DNA of 56,836 nucleotides from Candidatus Aenigmatarchaeota archaeon (GTDB taxonomy: Archaea; Aenigmatarchaeota; Aenigmatarchaeia; CG10238-14; SCSR01), in assembly GCA_018304615.1 (NCBI GenBank), contig JAGVVV010000004.1, positions 1 to 56,836 on the forward strand. Direction: 5' to 3'. The translations under genes and the position numbers were made by a program. This document shows positions 41,035 to 48,900 of the stretch, one piece after another; position 1 is the stretch's first letter, and the number at the start of each line of letters is the position of its first letter. The notes under the pieces were generated by a model that worked only from the letters and a program-made list of their open reading frames with translations, was not told the origin of the DNA and did no database searches.

Positions 41035-41574
41035 TCATTTTAGTGCTTTAATCTTTCTCAATTTTTTAACAAGACGATCAAACGATTCTTTAATGTCATT
41101 GGTGGACCTTGCTCCAACGCAAACTATTTTTCCTGTGCTGAATATAAGAAAAGTAACACTTCCTTCCATTTTGTAAACTAAACCTGGGAATGTTTCTGGT
41201 TCGTACTCAGAATTTTCTAGTTCAAAAGCCATCTTATCGATATCGAATCTTGTATCTAATTTTGTCGATGCAACGATGTTTTGAATTTCAATTTTAGGAA
41301 TTTTTACAGCAATCCCCATGCCTTTCAACAATTTTAACATATTATCTATCGCTTCCTTTGCATCTTTTTCAGAGGCAGTGCCAGTGCATGTGGACTTTCC
41401 TGAAGAGAATATCAGAAAACTTGCTCTCGGTTTCTTCATACGATAAACCACACCTGGAAAATTGTCAGGAAAATACTCGGCACCACTCGGTAATTTACTG
41501 GCTAATTTATCAAGGTCTATCCTATCTGAAAATTGAACTGTTATTACCATGTTGTGAATTTCGATTTTGAGCAT
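41035..41574 (-). CDS. tbp: TATA-box-binding protein (TBP)
   Basis: At 179 residues it is the archaeal TBP core. The two saddle halves are direct repeats: 'EIHNMVITVQFSDRIDLDKLA...FPGVVYRMKKPRASFLIFSSGKSTCTGTASEKDA' and 'EIQNIVASTKLDTRFDIDKMA...FPGLVYKMEGSVTFLIFSTGKIVCVGARSTNDI'. It nucleates archaeal transcription with TFB. The first Met in the track is a TTG; the ATG at 41574 is preferred. Confidence 0.96.
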   Translation of the reverse strand: MLKIEIHNMVITVQFSDRIDLDKLASKLPSGAEYFPDNFPGVVYRMKKPRASFLIFSSGKSTCTGTASEKDAKEAIDNMLKLLKGMGIAVKIPKIEIQNIVASTKLDTRFDIDKMAFELENSEYEPETFPGLVYKMEGSVTFLIFSTGKIVCVGARSTNDIKESFDRLVKKLRKIKALK

Positions 41575-41697
41575 CAATTAAATTAGGATTTTGGTAGATA
41601 ACTGTTTTGGTCCCACCATCGGTTATTGATACATGCCTTTTACTCGGAGTACTTAAATAAACATATAAGAATCAATAATGCAAGGGGATGTTGATTA

Positions 41698-41970
41698 ATG
41701 GGAAGAATAAAAACCACATTTGTGAAAAACATAGGTAAAGAGCTTATGGAAAAACACCCAGAATCTTTCAGTGTAAGTTTTGAAGATAATAAGAAAGCGT
41801 TAACACCATTTGTTTCTTTTACGTCGAGAAAAATCAGGAACTTGGTTGCTGGATATATAACAAGTGTGAAAAATGTGAAATCCTTTGTTCAAATAAATAG
41901 GACTGAAGAAACAGTAAAAGACGATAGATTTGGAAAAAGAGGAAGAAGAAGGATTAGCAGAAGAAGATAA
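41698..41970 (+). CDS. rps17e: Small-subunit ribosomal protein S17e-like
   Basis: The protein has 90 residues. 'MGRIKTTFVKNIGKELMEKHPESFSVSFEDNKKAL' and 'SRKIRNLVAGYITSVK' match archaeal S17e. The C-terminal 'RFGKRGRRRISRRR' is an extra basic tail not usual for the family. It is the only ribosomal gene in this block and has its own intergenic spacer of about 120 nt upstream. Confidence 0.85.
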   Translation: MGRIKTTFVKNIGKELMEKHPESFSVSFEDNKKALTPFVSFTSRKIRNLVAGYITSVKNVKSFVQINRTEETVKDDRFGKRGRRRISRRR

Positions 41971-42018
41971 AGGAAATCATAGTTTTTAGAGGCAGTTAAA
42001 AATTTAAGGTTCATTTTA

Positions 42019-42062
42019 TTTACAGGCGTAAAAAATCGTGGATCCGAAGTGTTCCTAACCCT
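42019..42062 (+). repeat. Spacer repeat copy with tRNA 3'-end-like sequence
   Basis: TTTACAGGCGTAAA (one mismatch to the palindrome) followed within 10 nt by GGATCCGAAGTGTTCCTAAC. Read on the minus strand this resembles the 3' end of tRNA-Arg at 50244 (CTTCGGATCCA against CTTCGGGTCCA). It is the upstream region of the P-type ATPase. Confidence 0.5.
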
Positions 42063-42109
42063 GGGTTTGAATCCCCCTATTTTTAACGGTCTGATTTCTA
42101 ATTAATCTT

Positions 42110-44752
42110 ATGGAAATTTTGTGGCACACTAAGGAAGCGTCAGAAGTAATGGCTTTATTAAAAACTTCTGATCGCGGACTTACTAACAAAGAAGCTAAAC
42201 ATAGGAGAAAAAAATACGGCTTCAACCAAATAGTCGAAAGGAAGCGAATCAGGGCAGCTAAAATTTTTATCAAGCAGTTCAAAAACGCGTTCATTTACAT
42301 ACTTCTAGCTGCGATGCTTGTCTCAGTTTTTTTAGGGAAAACCATTGATGCGCTCATAATCGGTATCGTCATTTTTATTACGGTTATTTTGGGGTTTATT
42401 CAGGAATATCGCGCCGAGAGGACTATGGAGACTTTGAGGAAATATATCGTCACGAAGGCAAAAGTCTTCAGAAATGGTAAACTAATAGAGATTCCTGCCA
42501 GGAAGCTCGTGCCGGGCGATGTCATATTACTTCAAGAAGGCGACAGAGTTTCTGCAGATGCAAGAATCATCGAATCCTCAAACTTCAAAATAGACGAATC
42601 GGTTTTGACTGGGGAATCCATGCCTATAATGAAAAATTCGGAGACTATGCGTGATGTCATTCTCGCGGAAAGAAGAAACATGGCCTACACCGGAACATTT
42701 GTGATATTTGGAACTGCGAGAGCAATAGTCGTAGAAATCGGCGATTCCACAGAAATAGGGAAGATATCGGAATTGATTGTTGAAAAGGATCTCGAAACTC
42801 CATTGCAGATCAAGTTTACTAATTTTTCCAAATGGTTGGGAGCCTTCGTTCTTCTTTTAGCATGCGGAGTATTTTCACTCGGTTACCTGAGGGGCTATGA
42901 TTTTTTTACCATATTCCTAACTTCGGTATCTCTTGCAGTTTCATCGGTTCCGGAGGGGTTGCCAGCATTAATCACAATGACCTTTGCAATCGGAACACAC
43001 AGAATGGCCAAAAAGAACGCCATTGTGAGGAAACTTGCATCCGTCGAAACCCTAGGTTCTGTGACAGTTATCTGTGCGGACAAAACGGGGACAATGACTA
43101 CAAATGAAATGACCGCCAAGGAATTATTTGTCGGAACTAAAACAGTCGAAATCACCGGCATAGGATTTGACCCTATTGGAGAATTCTTGGTCGACGGAAA
43201 TAAGATCGACGTAAACAAAGACGAAGATTTGAAAATGGCTTTCACCATTTCAATTTTGAATAATGATGCTTCGTTGCACAAAAAAGACGTTTGGAAAGGT
43301 GTGGGCGACACTACCGAGGTTGCACTTTTAGTGGCTTCTGCTAAGGCAAACTTTTGGAAGGAGGAGTTTTCCAAAGATTATACCAGAGTTTCAGAGTTTC
43401 CATTCTCTTCGGACAGAAAAATGATGACGACAGTTTACGAACACGATAAAAAGAAAATCGCTTATGTGAAGGGTGCCCCCGAGAAAATAATCGGTTTATC
43501 CACAAAATTCCAAATAAACGGCCGCGTAGTTCCAATGACGTTGAAAGAAAAGAACGATGTTTCGAAAATTGTGCATAAAATGAGCGAAGAGGGACTTCGG
43601 GTGATCGCCCTGGCATATAGGCATCTGGAAAAAAGTGAGACATACGGCCATGAGATAGAGCACAGTCTTGTTTTTGTGGGATTGGTCGGGATTTATGACC
43701 CTCCGAGGAAGGAGATGAAAGATTCTATCAAATTATGCAAAGATGCGGGAATTGAGGTGAAAATGTTGACTGGTGATCATAAGATTACCGCAATAGCCAT
43801 CGCGAAAGAGTTGGGAATTTACGACGACAACAAAGCTGTTGTCACTGGCGAGGAATTGGACAAGATGGATGAGATGACTCTATTCGAAAGAATCGACGAG
43901 ATAAACATTTTCGCTCGAGTCACGCCACGTCACAAGTTGACAATTGTGAACTTTCTGAAGAAGAGAGGGCACATTGTCGCGGTTACAGGGGACGGTGTTA
44001 ATGATGCACCTGCTCTGAAAGAGGCCCATGTTGGAATATCGATGGGCTTGAAGGGAACCGAAGTCGCCAAGGAGGCATCCCAAATAGTTCTCAAAGACGA
44101 CAATTTTGCAACTATAGTGCATGCCATCGAAGAAGGTAGAGGAATTTACTCAAACATAAGAAAATTCATTCGCTACCAGCTGACTGTGAACATGAGTGAA
44201 ATCTTTTTAGTCGCGATTACCTCTTTTGCAGGACTTCCTTTACCCTTACTTCCCATTCAGATATTGCTTCTGAATCTAATTTCAGGTGTACCTGGTGCTG
44301 CCTTCGCAGTAGATCCTAAAGAGCCAGATTTGATGAAGAAAAAACCGAGGGATCCAAAAGCCAGCATCCTCTCTGGCATGAAAATTTTTCTCATAGCAGC
44401 TGGCAGCCTTGCACTTGTCACAGAACTTTCCATCTTCATCTATCAGATGTGGGTAAACGGCAGCCTAGAAAAGGCAAGAACAATGGTGTTTAGCGTAGGC
44501 ATCTTATTCCAACTATTTTTCGCTTTTAATTGCCGGTCAGAAACCAAATCCTTCATTTCATCGGGCGTTTTTTCAAACAAGTATCTTTTTGTCAGTATAG
44601 CATTTTCAATACTGATTTATTTGATGATTATCTACTTGCCTCCTTTGCAATTGTTGTTCAGCACCGTTCCTTTGAATCTCTATGATATGTTGCTAGTTCT
44701 GGCTATCTCAAGTTCAGGACTCTTAATTTCTCCCAGATTCTTCATGGCATGA
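42110..44752 (+). CDS. P-type cation-transporting ATPase (Ca2+/PMCA-like)
   Basis: The protein has 880 residues: N-terminal cytosolic domain, four M1-M4 helices, actuator 'LTGES' (about 167), phosphorylation site 'CADKTGTMTTNEM' (Asp at about 324), nucleotide 'KGAPEKIIGL', hinge 'TGDGVNDAPALKEA' (about 626), then six C-terminal helices. The M4 'SSVPEGLPA' (PEGL) and M6 'LLNLISGVPGA' point to a Ca2+-type pump of the P2 subfamily; the usual M6 'NL.TD' acidic residue is replaced. It exports Ca2+ or a related ion at the cost of ATP. A spacer repeat is upstream and one downstream. Confidence 0.92.
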   Translation: MEILWHTKEASEVMALLKTSDRGLTNKEAKHRRKKYGFNQIVERKRIRAAKIFIKQFKNAFIYILLAAMLVSVFLGKTIDALIIGIVIFITVILGFIQEYRAERTMETLRKYIVTKAKVFRNGKLIEIPARKLVPGDVILLQEGDRVSADARIIESSNFKIDESVLTGESMPIMKNSETMRDVILAERRNMAYTGTFVIFGTARAIVVEIGDSTEIGKISELIVEKDLETPLQIKFTNFSKWLGAFVLLLACGVFSLGYLRGYDFFTIFLTSVSLAVSSVPEGLPALITMTFAIGTHRMAKKNAIVRKLASVETLGSVTVICADKTGTMTTNEMTAKELFVGTKTVEITGIGFDPIGEFLVDGNKIDVNKDEDLKMAFTISILNNDASLHKKDVWKGVGDTTEVALLVASAKANFWKEEFSKDYTRVSEFPFSSDRKMMTTVYEHDKKKIAYVKGAPEKIIGLSTKFQINGRVVPMTLKEKNDVSKIVHKMSEEGLRVIALAYRHLEKSETYGHEIEHSLVFVGLVGIYDPPRKEMKDSIKLCKDAGIEVKMLTGDHKITAIAIAKELGIYDDNKAVVTGEELDKMDEMTLFERIDEINIFARVTPRHKLTIVNFLKKRGHIVAVTGDGVNDAPALKEAHVGISMGLKGTEVAKEASQIVLKDDNFATIVHAIEEGRGIYSNIRKFIRYQLTVNMSEIFLVAITSFAGLPLPLLPIQILLLNLISGVPGAAFAVDPKEPDLMKKKPRDPKASILSGMKIFLIAAGSLALVTELSIFIYQMWVNGSLEKARTMVFSVGILFQLFFAFNCRSETKSFISSGVFSNKYLFVSIAFSILIYLMIIYLPPLQLLFSTVPLNLYDMLLVLAISSSGLLISPRFFMA

Positions 44753-44780
44753 ATTTAATCAAATTTTGTTTACAAAATTT

Positions 44781-44837
44781 TCCCACCGGGCAACACGTCA
44801 GCATTACCATTTAGGGGATTTTATTTACAGGTGTAAA
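44781..44837 (+). repeat. Spacer repeat copy (TTAGGGG subtype)
   Basis: TCCCACCGGGCAACACGTCA, CCATTTAGGGGATTTTATT and TTTACAGGTGTAAA at 44824-44837. It lies between the 3' ends of the ATPase and the minus-strand Lys-rich gene. Confidence 0.8.
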
Positions 44838-44880
44838 TAATTCAGAAAGATAAAAATTAGAAATTTGCCATTGCTTTAAA

Positions 44881-45009
44881 TCACTTTTTTGACTTTGCAA
44901 GTTTGATTAATTTTTTTACTTTAGAAGACTTGCTTTTGTTGCTTGGTCTTCTTCCGCTGTATTTTACTTTCTTGGATTTTGATTTCTTTGCCGATTTTTT
45001 CTTAGCCAT
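44881..45009 (-). CDS. Lys-rich 42-residue basic protein
   Basis: This gene is absent from the track. The 42 residues are about half Lys/Ser ('MAKKKSAKKSKSKKVKYSGRRPSNKSK...'), resembling histone-H1-like tails or short RNA-binding peptides. It lies between a spacer repeat and 45055. With no other features I cannot assign it, but the strong basic bias makes it likely coding and nucleic-acid binding. Confidence 0.5.
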   Translation of the reverse strand: MAKKKSAKKSKSKKVKYSGRRPSNKSKSSKVKKLIKLAKSKK

Positions 45010-45054
45010 ATTTTACCCCTTTTGGAAAGCAATGTAAACTGACAACTGGACCCG

Positions 45055-45279
45055 GTGAAAGAGTTCCTTGATCATGTTGAAATCGAACTTAACCTATCAA
45101 CTGAGTCTAAAGGTGATCTCCTTCGCGTCAGGGCAATACTTAACAAGCGCAGGTTTCATATGCCGAGTTATAGTCCAGACGACATATTGATAGCCGAACA
45201 CTTGACAGAGGCTGCTATGAACGCATCCTTTCCAAGACAACCGGATTATCCTGTCAGTTTATTATTAATTTGTCAATGA
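45055..45279 (+). CDS. Hypothetical 74-residue protein
   Basis: GTG start. 'FLDHVEIELNLSTESKGDLLRVRAILNKRRF' and 'YSPDDILIAEHLTEAA' read as a small soluble helical protein. No family is recognised and the start is not supported by a clear ribosome binding site. It lies between the Lys-rich gene and a double spacer repeat. Confidence 0.35.
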   Translation: MKEFLDHVEIELNLSTESKGDLLRVRAILNKRRFHMPSYSPDDILIAEHLTEAAMNASFPRQPDYPVSLLLICQ

Positions 45280-45303
45280 CAACCTATAAACATGACCTAC
45301 TAC

Positions 45304-45317
45304 TTTACAGTTGTAAA
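45304..45317 (+). repeat. Spacer repeat palindrome TTTACAGTTGTAAA
   Basis: A palindrome with one mismatch, 27 nt before the next full copy. Confidence 0.6.
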
Positions 45318-45343
45318 CAATTCCTCGAAGTTAGTGTTGGGAA

Positions 45344-45404
45344 GTGCTCCCACCACACATTGAATGAACATTAACATTTAGGGGATTTTATTTACAGGTG
45401 TAAA
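45344..45404 (+). repeat. Spacer repeat copy (TTAGGGG subtype)
   Basis: GTGCTCCCACCACACATTG, then CATTTAGGGGATTTTATT and TTTACAGGTGTAAA (45391-45404). It lies between convergent ends. Confidence 0.8.
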
Positions 45405-45421
45405 AAATGTGAGAATTTGGA

Positions 45422-45526
45422 TTATTTAAAATTCACCGAGTACAATATCATTTTCTTATTATTGACTGTTTCAAGAGTTCCTTCTTTTTTCATATCACTC
45501 ATGCAGATTCTACAAATTTCGATCAT
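45422..45526 (-). CDS. 34-residue Cys-containing microprotein
   Basis: 'MIEICRICMSDMKKEGTLETV' begins with a C-x2-C pair. Its ATG overlaps the TGA of the upstream 56-residue gene (AATGA), so translation is coupled. The family is unknown, and it might be the degenerate remnant of a zinc-ribbon. Confidence 0.4.
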   Translation of the reverse strand: MIEICRICMSDMKKEGTLETVNNKKMILYSVNFK

Positions 45527-45693
45527 TTCTTCCAGCCTTTCTTCAAGTCCTTTAAAGCAACACCTATTTTGTAATAGTCGTGTGAAAAATCTACAAGAAC
45601 AATTCCTTGTTCAGAGTGGTATTCAACAAAAATACCTCTAAACTCTTTCCCCTTTTCTTCAAATCTGATTTTCTCTCCAAATTTAAATCTCAT
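45523..45693 (-). CDS. 56-residue small protein, SH3-like (not in track)
   Basis: 'MRFKFGEKIRFEEKGKEFRGIFVEYHSEQGIVLVDFSHDYYKIG' alternates short beta strands, like a small SH3/KOW-type fold. It is the upstream partner of the 34-residue microprotein. It lies 27 nt downstream of the GTPase gene on the same strand. The role is unknown. Confidence 0.5.
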   Translation of the reverse strand: MRFKFGEKIRFEEKGKEFRGIFVEYHSEQGIVLVDFSHDYYKIGVALKDLKKGWKK

Positions 45694-45720
45694 CTTTGCT
45701 CATTTTCTCAACTAAAATCA

Positions 45721-46503
45721 TTATAAGTTCAATAGTAAATTTCCTCTCTGCCAATCTCTAACTACAGTCAAAGCGGTCCTAATTTCGTCTATTTTACCTC
45801 CTTTTTTTAGGAGATTCCTTCTTTTTCCTATTTGCAATAGAATTTCAAACGGATCATCAGTCTCTATCTTCACATCGTAGAATTTTTCTAAAATCTTCTT
45901 ATCATGGTCCAAAAACAATTGTATTATTCTCATAGCAGCAATATCTGAGTTTACAAGTTTATTCGGGTCTATAGCAGACATCAACGCTTGTTCTGTCTCA
46001 TCATTCTCACCAAAAGGTATCACTCCTGGAGTGTCCAAAAACATGATGTTACCTTTACCTCTTATCCACTGAATTCCTTTAGTAAATCCGGCAACTGGAG
46101 AAGTTCTGGCAACCGATTTGAACCCGACTAAAACGTTTATGACTGATGATTTACCTGTGTTAGGGTAACCGACAACTCCAACTCTTATATAATCCCGATA
46201 TCGTATCTTTCTGGCCAAATTCAAAATCATTTTTTTCAAAGATGTGATTCCTATTCTATCTTTGCACGAGACAAAAATTACTTCCCTGGATTCAAAATTT
46301 CGCAAAAAATCCATTCTCATTTTTCTTGTTATCAAATCCGATTTGTTTATTACCAATATGAGAAACTTCCTTTTTCGTCGAATCTCATTCTCTACCTTTT
46401 TATTGCGGGTACGGTTTGGCATACGAGCATCTATGACTTCCAATAGAATATCGGATTCATGGATGACTCTGTCCACTATTCTCCAAGGATTATTCGATTT
46501 CAT
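45721..46503 (-). CDS. Circularly permuted YlqF/RbgA-like GTPase
   Basis: The start is set at 46503 ('MKSNNPWRIVDRVIHESDILLEVIDARMP'). The motif order is permuted: G4 'INKSD' first, then G1 'VGYPNTGKSSVIN' and G3 'DTPG'. It has about 260 residues. Family members act in large-subunit ribosome assembly (RbgA, Lsg1-like). The N-terminal 'DARMPNRTRN' is conserved in the YlqF group. The ribosome-biogenesis role is family knowledge, not shown here. Confidence 0.9.
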   Translation of the reverse strand: MKSNNPWRIVDRVIHESDILLEVIDARMPNRTRNKKVENEIRRKRKFLILVINKSDLITRKMRMDFLRNFESREVIFVSCKDRIGITSLKKMILNLARKIRYRDYIRVGVVGYPNTGKSSVINVLVGFKSVARTSPVAGFTKGIQWIRGKGNIMFLDTPGVIPFGENDETEQALMSAIDPNKLVNSDIAAMRIIQLFLDHDKKILEKFYDVKIETDDPFEILLQIGKRRNLLKKGGKIDEIRTALTVVRDWQRGNLLLNL

Positions 46504-46560
46504 ATGATTTATTTGGTTTTGAGGTTTAATCTTCTTATCAAAGAACAAAATATAGACCAA

Positions 46561-46629
46561 TTACCATTTTTTAATCTTCATTCTTTTCATTTTTCTTTGC
46601 GGTCTTTGTGGTTTCTCAAATGATGGCAT
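46561..46629 (-). CDS. Possible 22-residue basic microprotein
   Basis: 'MPSFEKPQRPQRKMKRMKIKKW' is highly basic, immediately upstream of the GTPase gene. It could be the L41e-like type of r-protein but does not match it clearly. The call is weak. Confidence 0.25.
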   Translation of the reverse strand: MPSFEKPQRPQRKMKRMKIKKW

Positions 46630-46678
46630 TTTAAATAACCTCTCTAAGAATTTTAGATTTTTACAGCATAAATAAAGA

Positions 46679-46708
46679 ATTTAGGGGATTTTATTTACAG
46701 GTGTAAAA
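46679..46708 (+). repeat. Spacer repeat copy (TTAGGGG subtype, short)
   Basis: ATTTAGGGGATTTTATT then TTTACAGGTGTAAA (46695-46708). It ends 2 nt before the ATG of the 46710 ORF. Confidence 0.8.
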
Positions 46709-46709
46709 A

Positions 46710-47225
46710 ATGCATTGGGTTCGCCACAAAGATATGACTTTTGAAATTAAATATTTTGTAAGTATGGGAATCAAATCAGGTTTGGAAAAATTATCTGAAA
46801 TCGCGACTTTGCTTTATTTTATAGAGACTACTCCACTGACCCAAAGAATAAGTAAAAGGAGACAAGAAGTCATAAACAAATATAGGCATTTTCTGATAAA
46901 CAATTTCTATTTCAAAAGGATAGTTGAGCCATTGGTGTTGAGATTACATGAACATGCTTCTCAATCGCCACATGTTACGAGATATATTTGTGCTTACAAG
47001 AGAGGAACTACATTCGCATTTACGATTAGAGGTCGGCCTGTTTATCCAGTTCTCACTATGGGAAGCGAGGAGCAACTCTATGAAATATGCGAGAAGGAAT
47101 GTGTCATTTGCCCCGCTGCTGTGTATACTCCCGCTTTTTTCATTGGGTTGATTCAACTGGCGATGTTTGAATCTGCAAGGCACATTTATAAAACGGCAGA
47201 TAAGATTAGAACAAGAATCATGTGA
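46710..47225 (+). CDS. Hypothetical 171-residue protein
   Basis: No family is recognised. It has a helical N-terminal half ('KSGLEKLSEIATLLYFIE', 'SKRRQEVINKYRHF') and a middle with 'CAYKRGTTFAFTIRGRP' and two 'C' pairs in 'CEKECVICPAA'. The ATG is 2 nt after a spacer repeat, so the repeat would be part of its leader or promoter. It ends before a hairpin/T-run terminator-like element. Confidence 0.5.
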   Translation: MHWVRHKDMTFEIKYFVSMGIKSGLEKLSEIATLLYFIETTPLTQRISKRRQEVINKYRHFLINNFYFKRIVEPLVLRLHEHASQSPHVTRYICAYKRGTTFAFTIRGRPVYPVLTMGSEEQLYEICEKECVICPAAVYTPAFFIGLIQLAMFESARHIYKTADKIRTRIM

Positions 47226-47290
47226 TTGTTTCTCAAGATTCCATTTACGGAGATGTGTTTTAAACTTAAAGAGACTTTTTGTACAGGACA

Positions 47291-47340
47291 TGGACCCGAA
47301 GGGTTCCATACTCAAATGGGTATGGAACCATGCCTTTTTT
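47291..47340 (+). terminator. Hairpin plus T-run, containing tRNA 3'-end-like sequence
   Basis: GGTTCCATAC pairs perfectly with GTATGGAACC across an 8-nt loop (47302-47329), then CTTTTTT. It is about 75 nt after the 46710 ORF, so it looks like a transcript end. The left arm overlaps TGGACCCGAAGGG, identical to the 3' end of the tRNA-Arg at 50244 read on the plus strand. Confidence 0.6.
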
Positions 47341-47352
47341 GGTTGTTTTTTG

Positions 47353-47398
47353 TAAGAAATTGGAAAATCTCCAACATTTGATTGTTTACAGGTGTAAA
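47353..47398 (+). repeat. Spacer repeat copy (second subtype)
   Basis: TAAGAAATTGGAAAATCTCC, AACATTTGATTG, then TTTACAGGTGTAAA (47385-47398), about 57 nt before the 47455 gene. Confidence 0.7.
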
Positions 47399-47454
47399 CA
47401 CGATTTTTGACAAACTTTATAAGTTTATGATTTACTCCTATCCCATAGATAACA

Positions 47455-47883
47455 ATGGCAAGAGAAATAGAAAATGAAGGTCTTATTCACATTCTTCCAG
47501 AAACAAATCTCCTCGATTACAATTCAGATCTGGAATATCTGTTACATCATGGAAAGTGGTTGATTTATGCGCACAAAGAAGCAGTGCAAAGAATGGGAGG
47601 AAAAGTCAGAAATCTAGTTGGAAAAAATGGTATTACTGAGGCCAAGTTTACTACAAGACCATCTCTGCAAGTCCCTCAGGGTTATACATTAGGAGTCGAT
47701 TATGTAATGATTGTTTATTGTGATGACAGAAACAAAAGTGAAGTCAGAAAGATTCTTGAAAAACAGTTTAACGCATCAGAAATGTTCTGGAAATATGATA
47801 GAGAAACCTGGATGGAATCCTTGAATTCAGGAGAAAAAATTCCTGATGAAATTCAAGAGGCTCTGAAAAAACTGGAGCTGTGA
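47455..47883 (+). CDS. Hypothetical 142-residue partner of a nucleotidyltransferase
   Basis: A soluble protein with 'PETNLLDYNSDLEYLLHHGKW', 'PQGYTLGVDYVMIVYCDDR' (beta) and a helical end. I do not recognise the family. It overlaps the downstream nucleotidyltransferase gene. Two-gene units with a nucleotidyltransferase often encode a toxin and its partner, but this protein shows no HEPN motif (RxxxxH), so a HEPN/MNT pair is not supported. Confidence 0.6.
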   Translation: MAREIENEGLIHILPETNLLDYNSDLEYLLHHGKWLIYAHKEAVQRMGGKVRNLVGKNGITEAKFTTRPSLQVPQGYTLGVDYVMIVYCDDRNKSEVRKILEKQFNASEMFWKYDRETWMESLNSGEKIPDEIQEALKKLEL

Positions 47884-47885
47884 AT

Positions 47886-48842
47886 ATGGCAAGAATTCCA
47901 ATTGATAATTTGCTTTCCATTCCTGAATCCGATTATTTGGTCGTGGCTGGTTACAAATATCCATATGAACAAATCCAAGATTGGAAAAATCAAATTTATC
48001 TTGGCATGGCAGATGCTCATGAAATAAAGAAGAATTCATGTCTTGACTTTTTGTTAAAATATTTTGTTGAAAATACTGGCCCAGAACCTATGGTTGAAAT
48101 AATACCTTACAAGATTTTAATGCTGGATGCTAGAAAAGAAGGATGGCCCGAGACTTCTGTGAGAAGAAATACAAGAAGACTGGAAGATTTAGGAATTGTT
48201 GGTCTGTATGATTTTAACAATCCCAAGTATCTTAAAAGGACAGAACTGTTGCGACAAGTAGGACGAAAATATAGATGGAGAAAATTTGTCGCATCTAAAT
48301 TGGCCATTCCTATAACTCAATTTGAAGAAGCAGCTAAAACCGATACGATTGCTATGGTTAGTTTTATTCGGGGAATGTCTGAAGAAGAAATAAAGGCTAT
48401 TGATAGAAAAAGGTACGAGATTATTAGGCAAGTTGACTTGCGCGGGTTGGATGTCAGTGAACGAGCCCGAATAGTATCCGAAATGGTTGACACTTACAAA
48501 ATGTTTGAAAAAAATAGAAAACCTTTATCAAAAGAAGAAAGAGCAAAAATTCTATCTGATGCAACTGAAAAATTGAAACGATTGCCTGATGTGGAAAGAA
48601 TTTATCTAGTTGGCTCAATGTCAAATAATAGGTTTAGAGAAAGATCTGATATTGACCTAATGGTAATTCTATCACCAACTTCAGATGAGAACAATGGGAA
48701 TTTACGCAAAACTACAAAAAGTCTGAACGATGCAATAGATCTTTTCAGCTTTACAAAAGAACAATATCAAGAACTTTTGGCAAAAAGAAAATTAATTGCT
48801 CATCAAGCAGTTTTAATTCATGAAAGGAATTTGTCCAAATAG
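47886..48842 (+). CDS. MNT-like nucleotidyltransferase-domain protein
   Basis: The ATG at 47886 has GGAG 8 nt upstream; the track's GTG (47880) overlaps the upstream stop. The protein has about 318 residues: N-terminal winged-helix-like region ('PETSVRRNTRRLEDLGIVGLYDF'), a central helical segment, and a C-terminal polymerase-beta-type nucleotidyltransferase core 'IYLVGSMSNNRFRERSDIDLMVIL' (GS-x-DxD). This core transfers nucleotides to an RNA, protein or antibiotic. The helix-turn-helix half suggests DNA binding. The target is unknown. Confidence 0.75.
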   Translation: MARIPIDNLLSIPESDYLVVAGYKYPYEQIQDWKNQIYLGMADAHEIKKNSCLDFLLKYFVENTGPEPMVEIIPYKILMLDARKEGWPETSVRRNTRRLEDLGIVGLYDFNNPKYLKRTELLRQVGRKYRWRKFVASKLAIPITQFEEAAKTDTIAMVSFIRGMSEEEIKAIDRKRYEIIRQVDLRGLDVSERARIVSEMVDTYKMFEKNRKPLSKEERAKILSDATEKLKRLPDVERIYLVGSMSNNRFRERSDIDLMVILSPTSDENNGNLRKTTKSLNDAIDLFSFTKEQYQELLAKRKLIAHQAVLIHERNLSK

Positions 48843-48848
48843 CAAATT

Positions 48849-48892
48849 GAATGAACATTAAACTTTGGGGGATATTTATTTACAGGAGTAAT
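48849..48892 (+). repeat. Degenerate spacer repeat copy
   Basis: TGAATGAACATTAAACTTTG, GGGGATATTTATT, TTTACAGGAGTAAT (three mismatches to the palindrome). It lies between convergent gene ends. Confidence 0.6.
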
Positions 48893-48900
48893 TAATCGAA

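Noticed and set aside
42036-42062. A complete tRNA gene
   Set aside because: Only a degenerate 3'-end-like piece is present; no anticodon or acceptor pairing could be made.
47455-48842. HEPN/MNT toxin-antitoxin pair
   Set aside because: The partner has no RxxxxH motif; only the nucleotidyltransferase half fits.
37167-48892. Spacer repeats as a CRISPR array
   Set aside because: Copies are hundreds of bases to kilobases apart, contain genes between them and are imperfect; there are no cas genes.
37167-48892. The palindrome as a simple promoter operator
   Set aside because: Many copies lie between convergent gene ends, with no constant distance to start codons.
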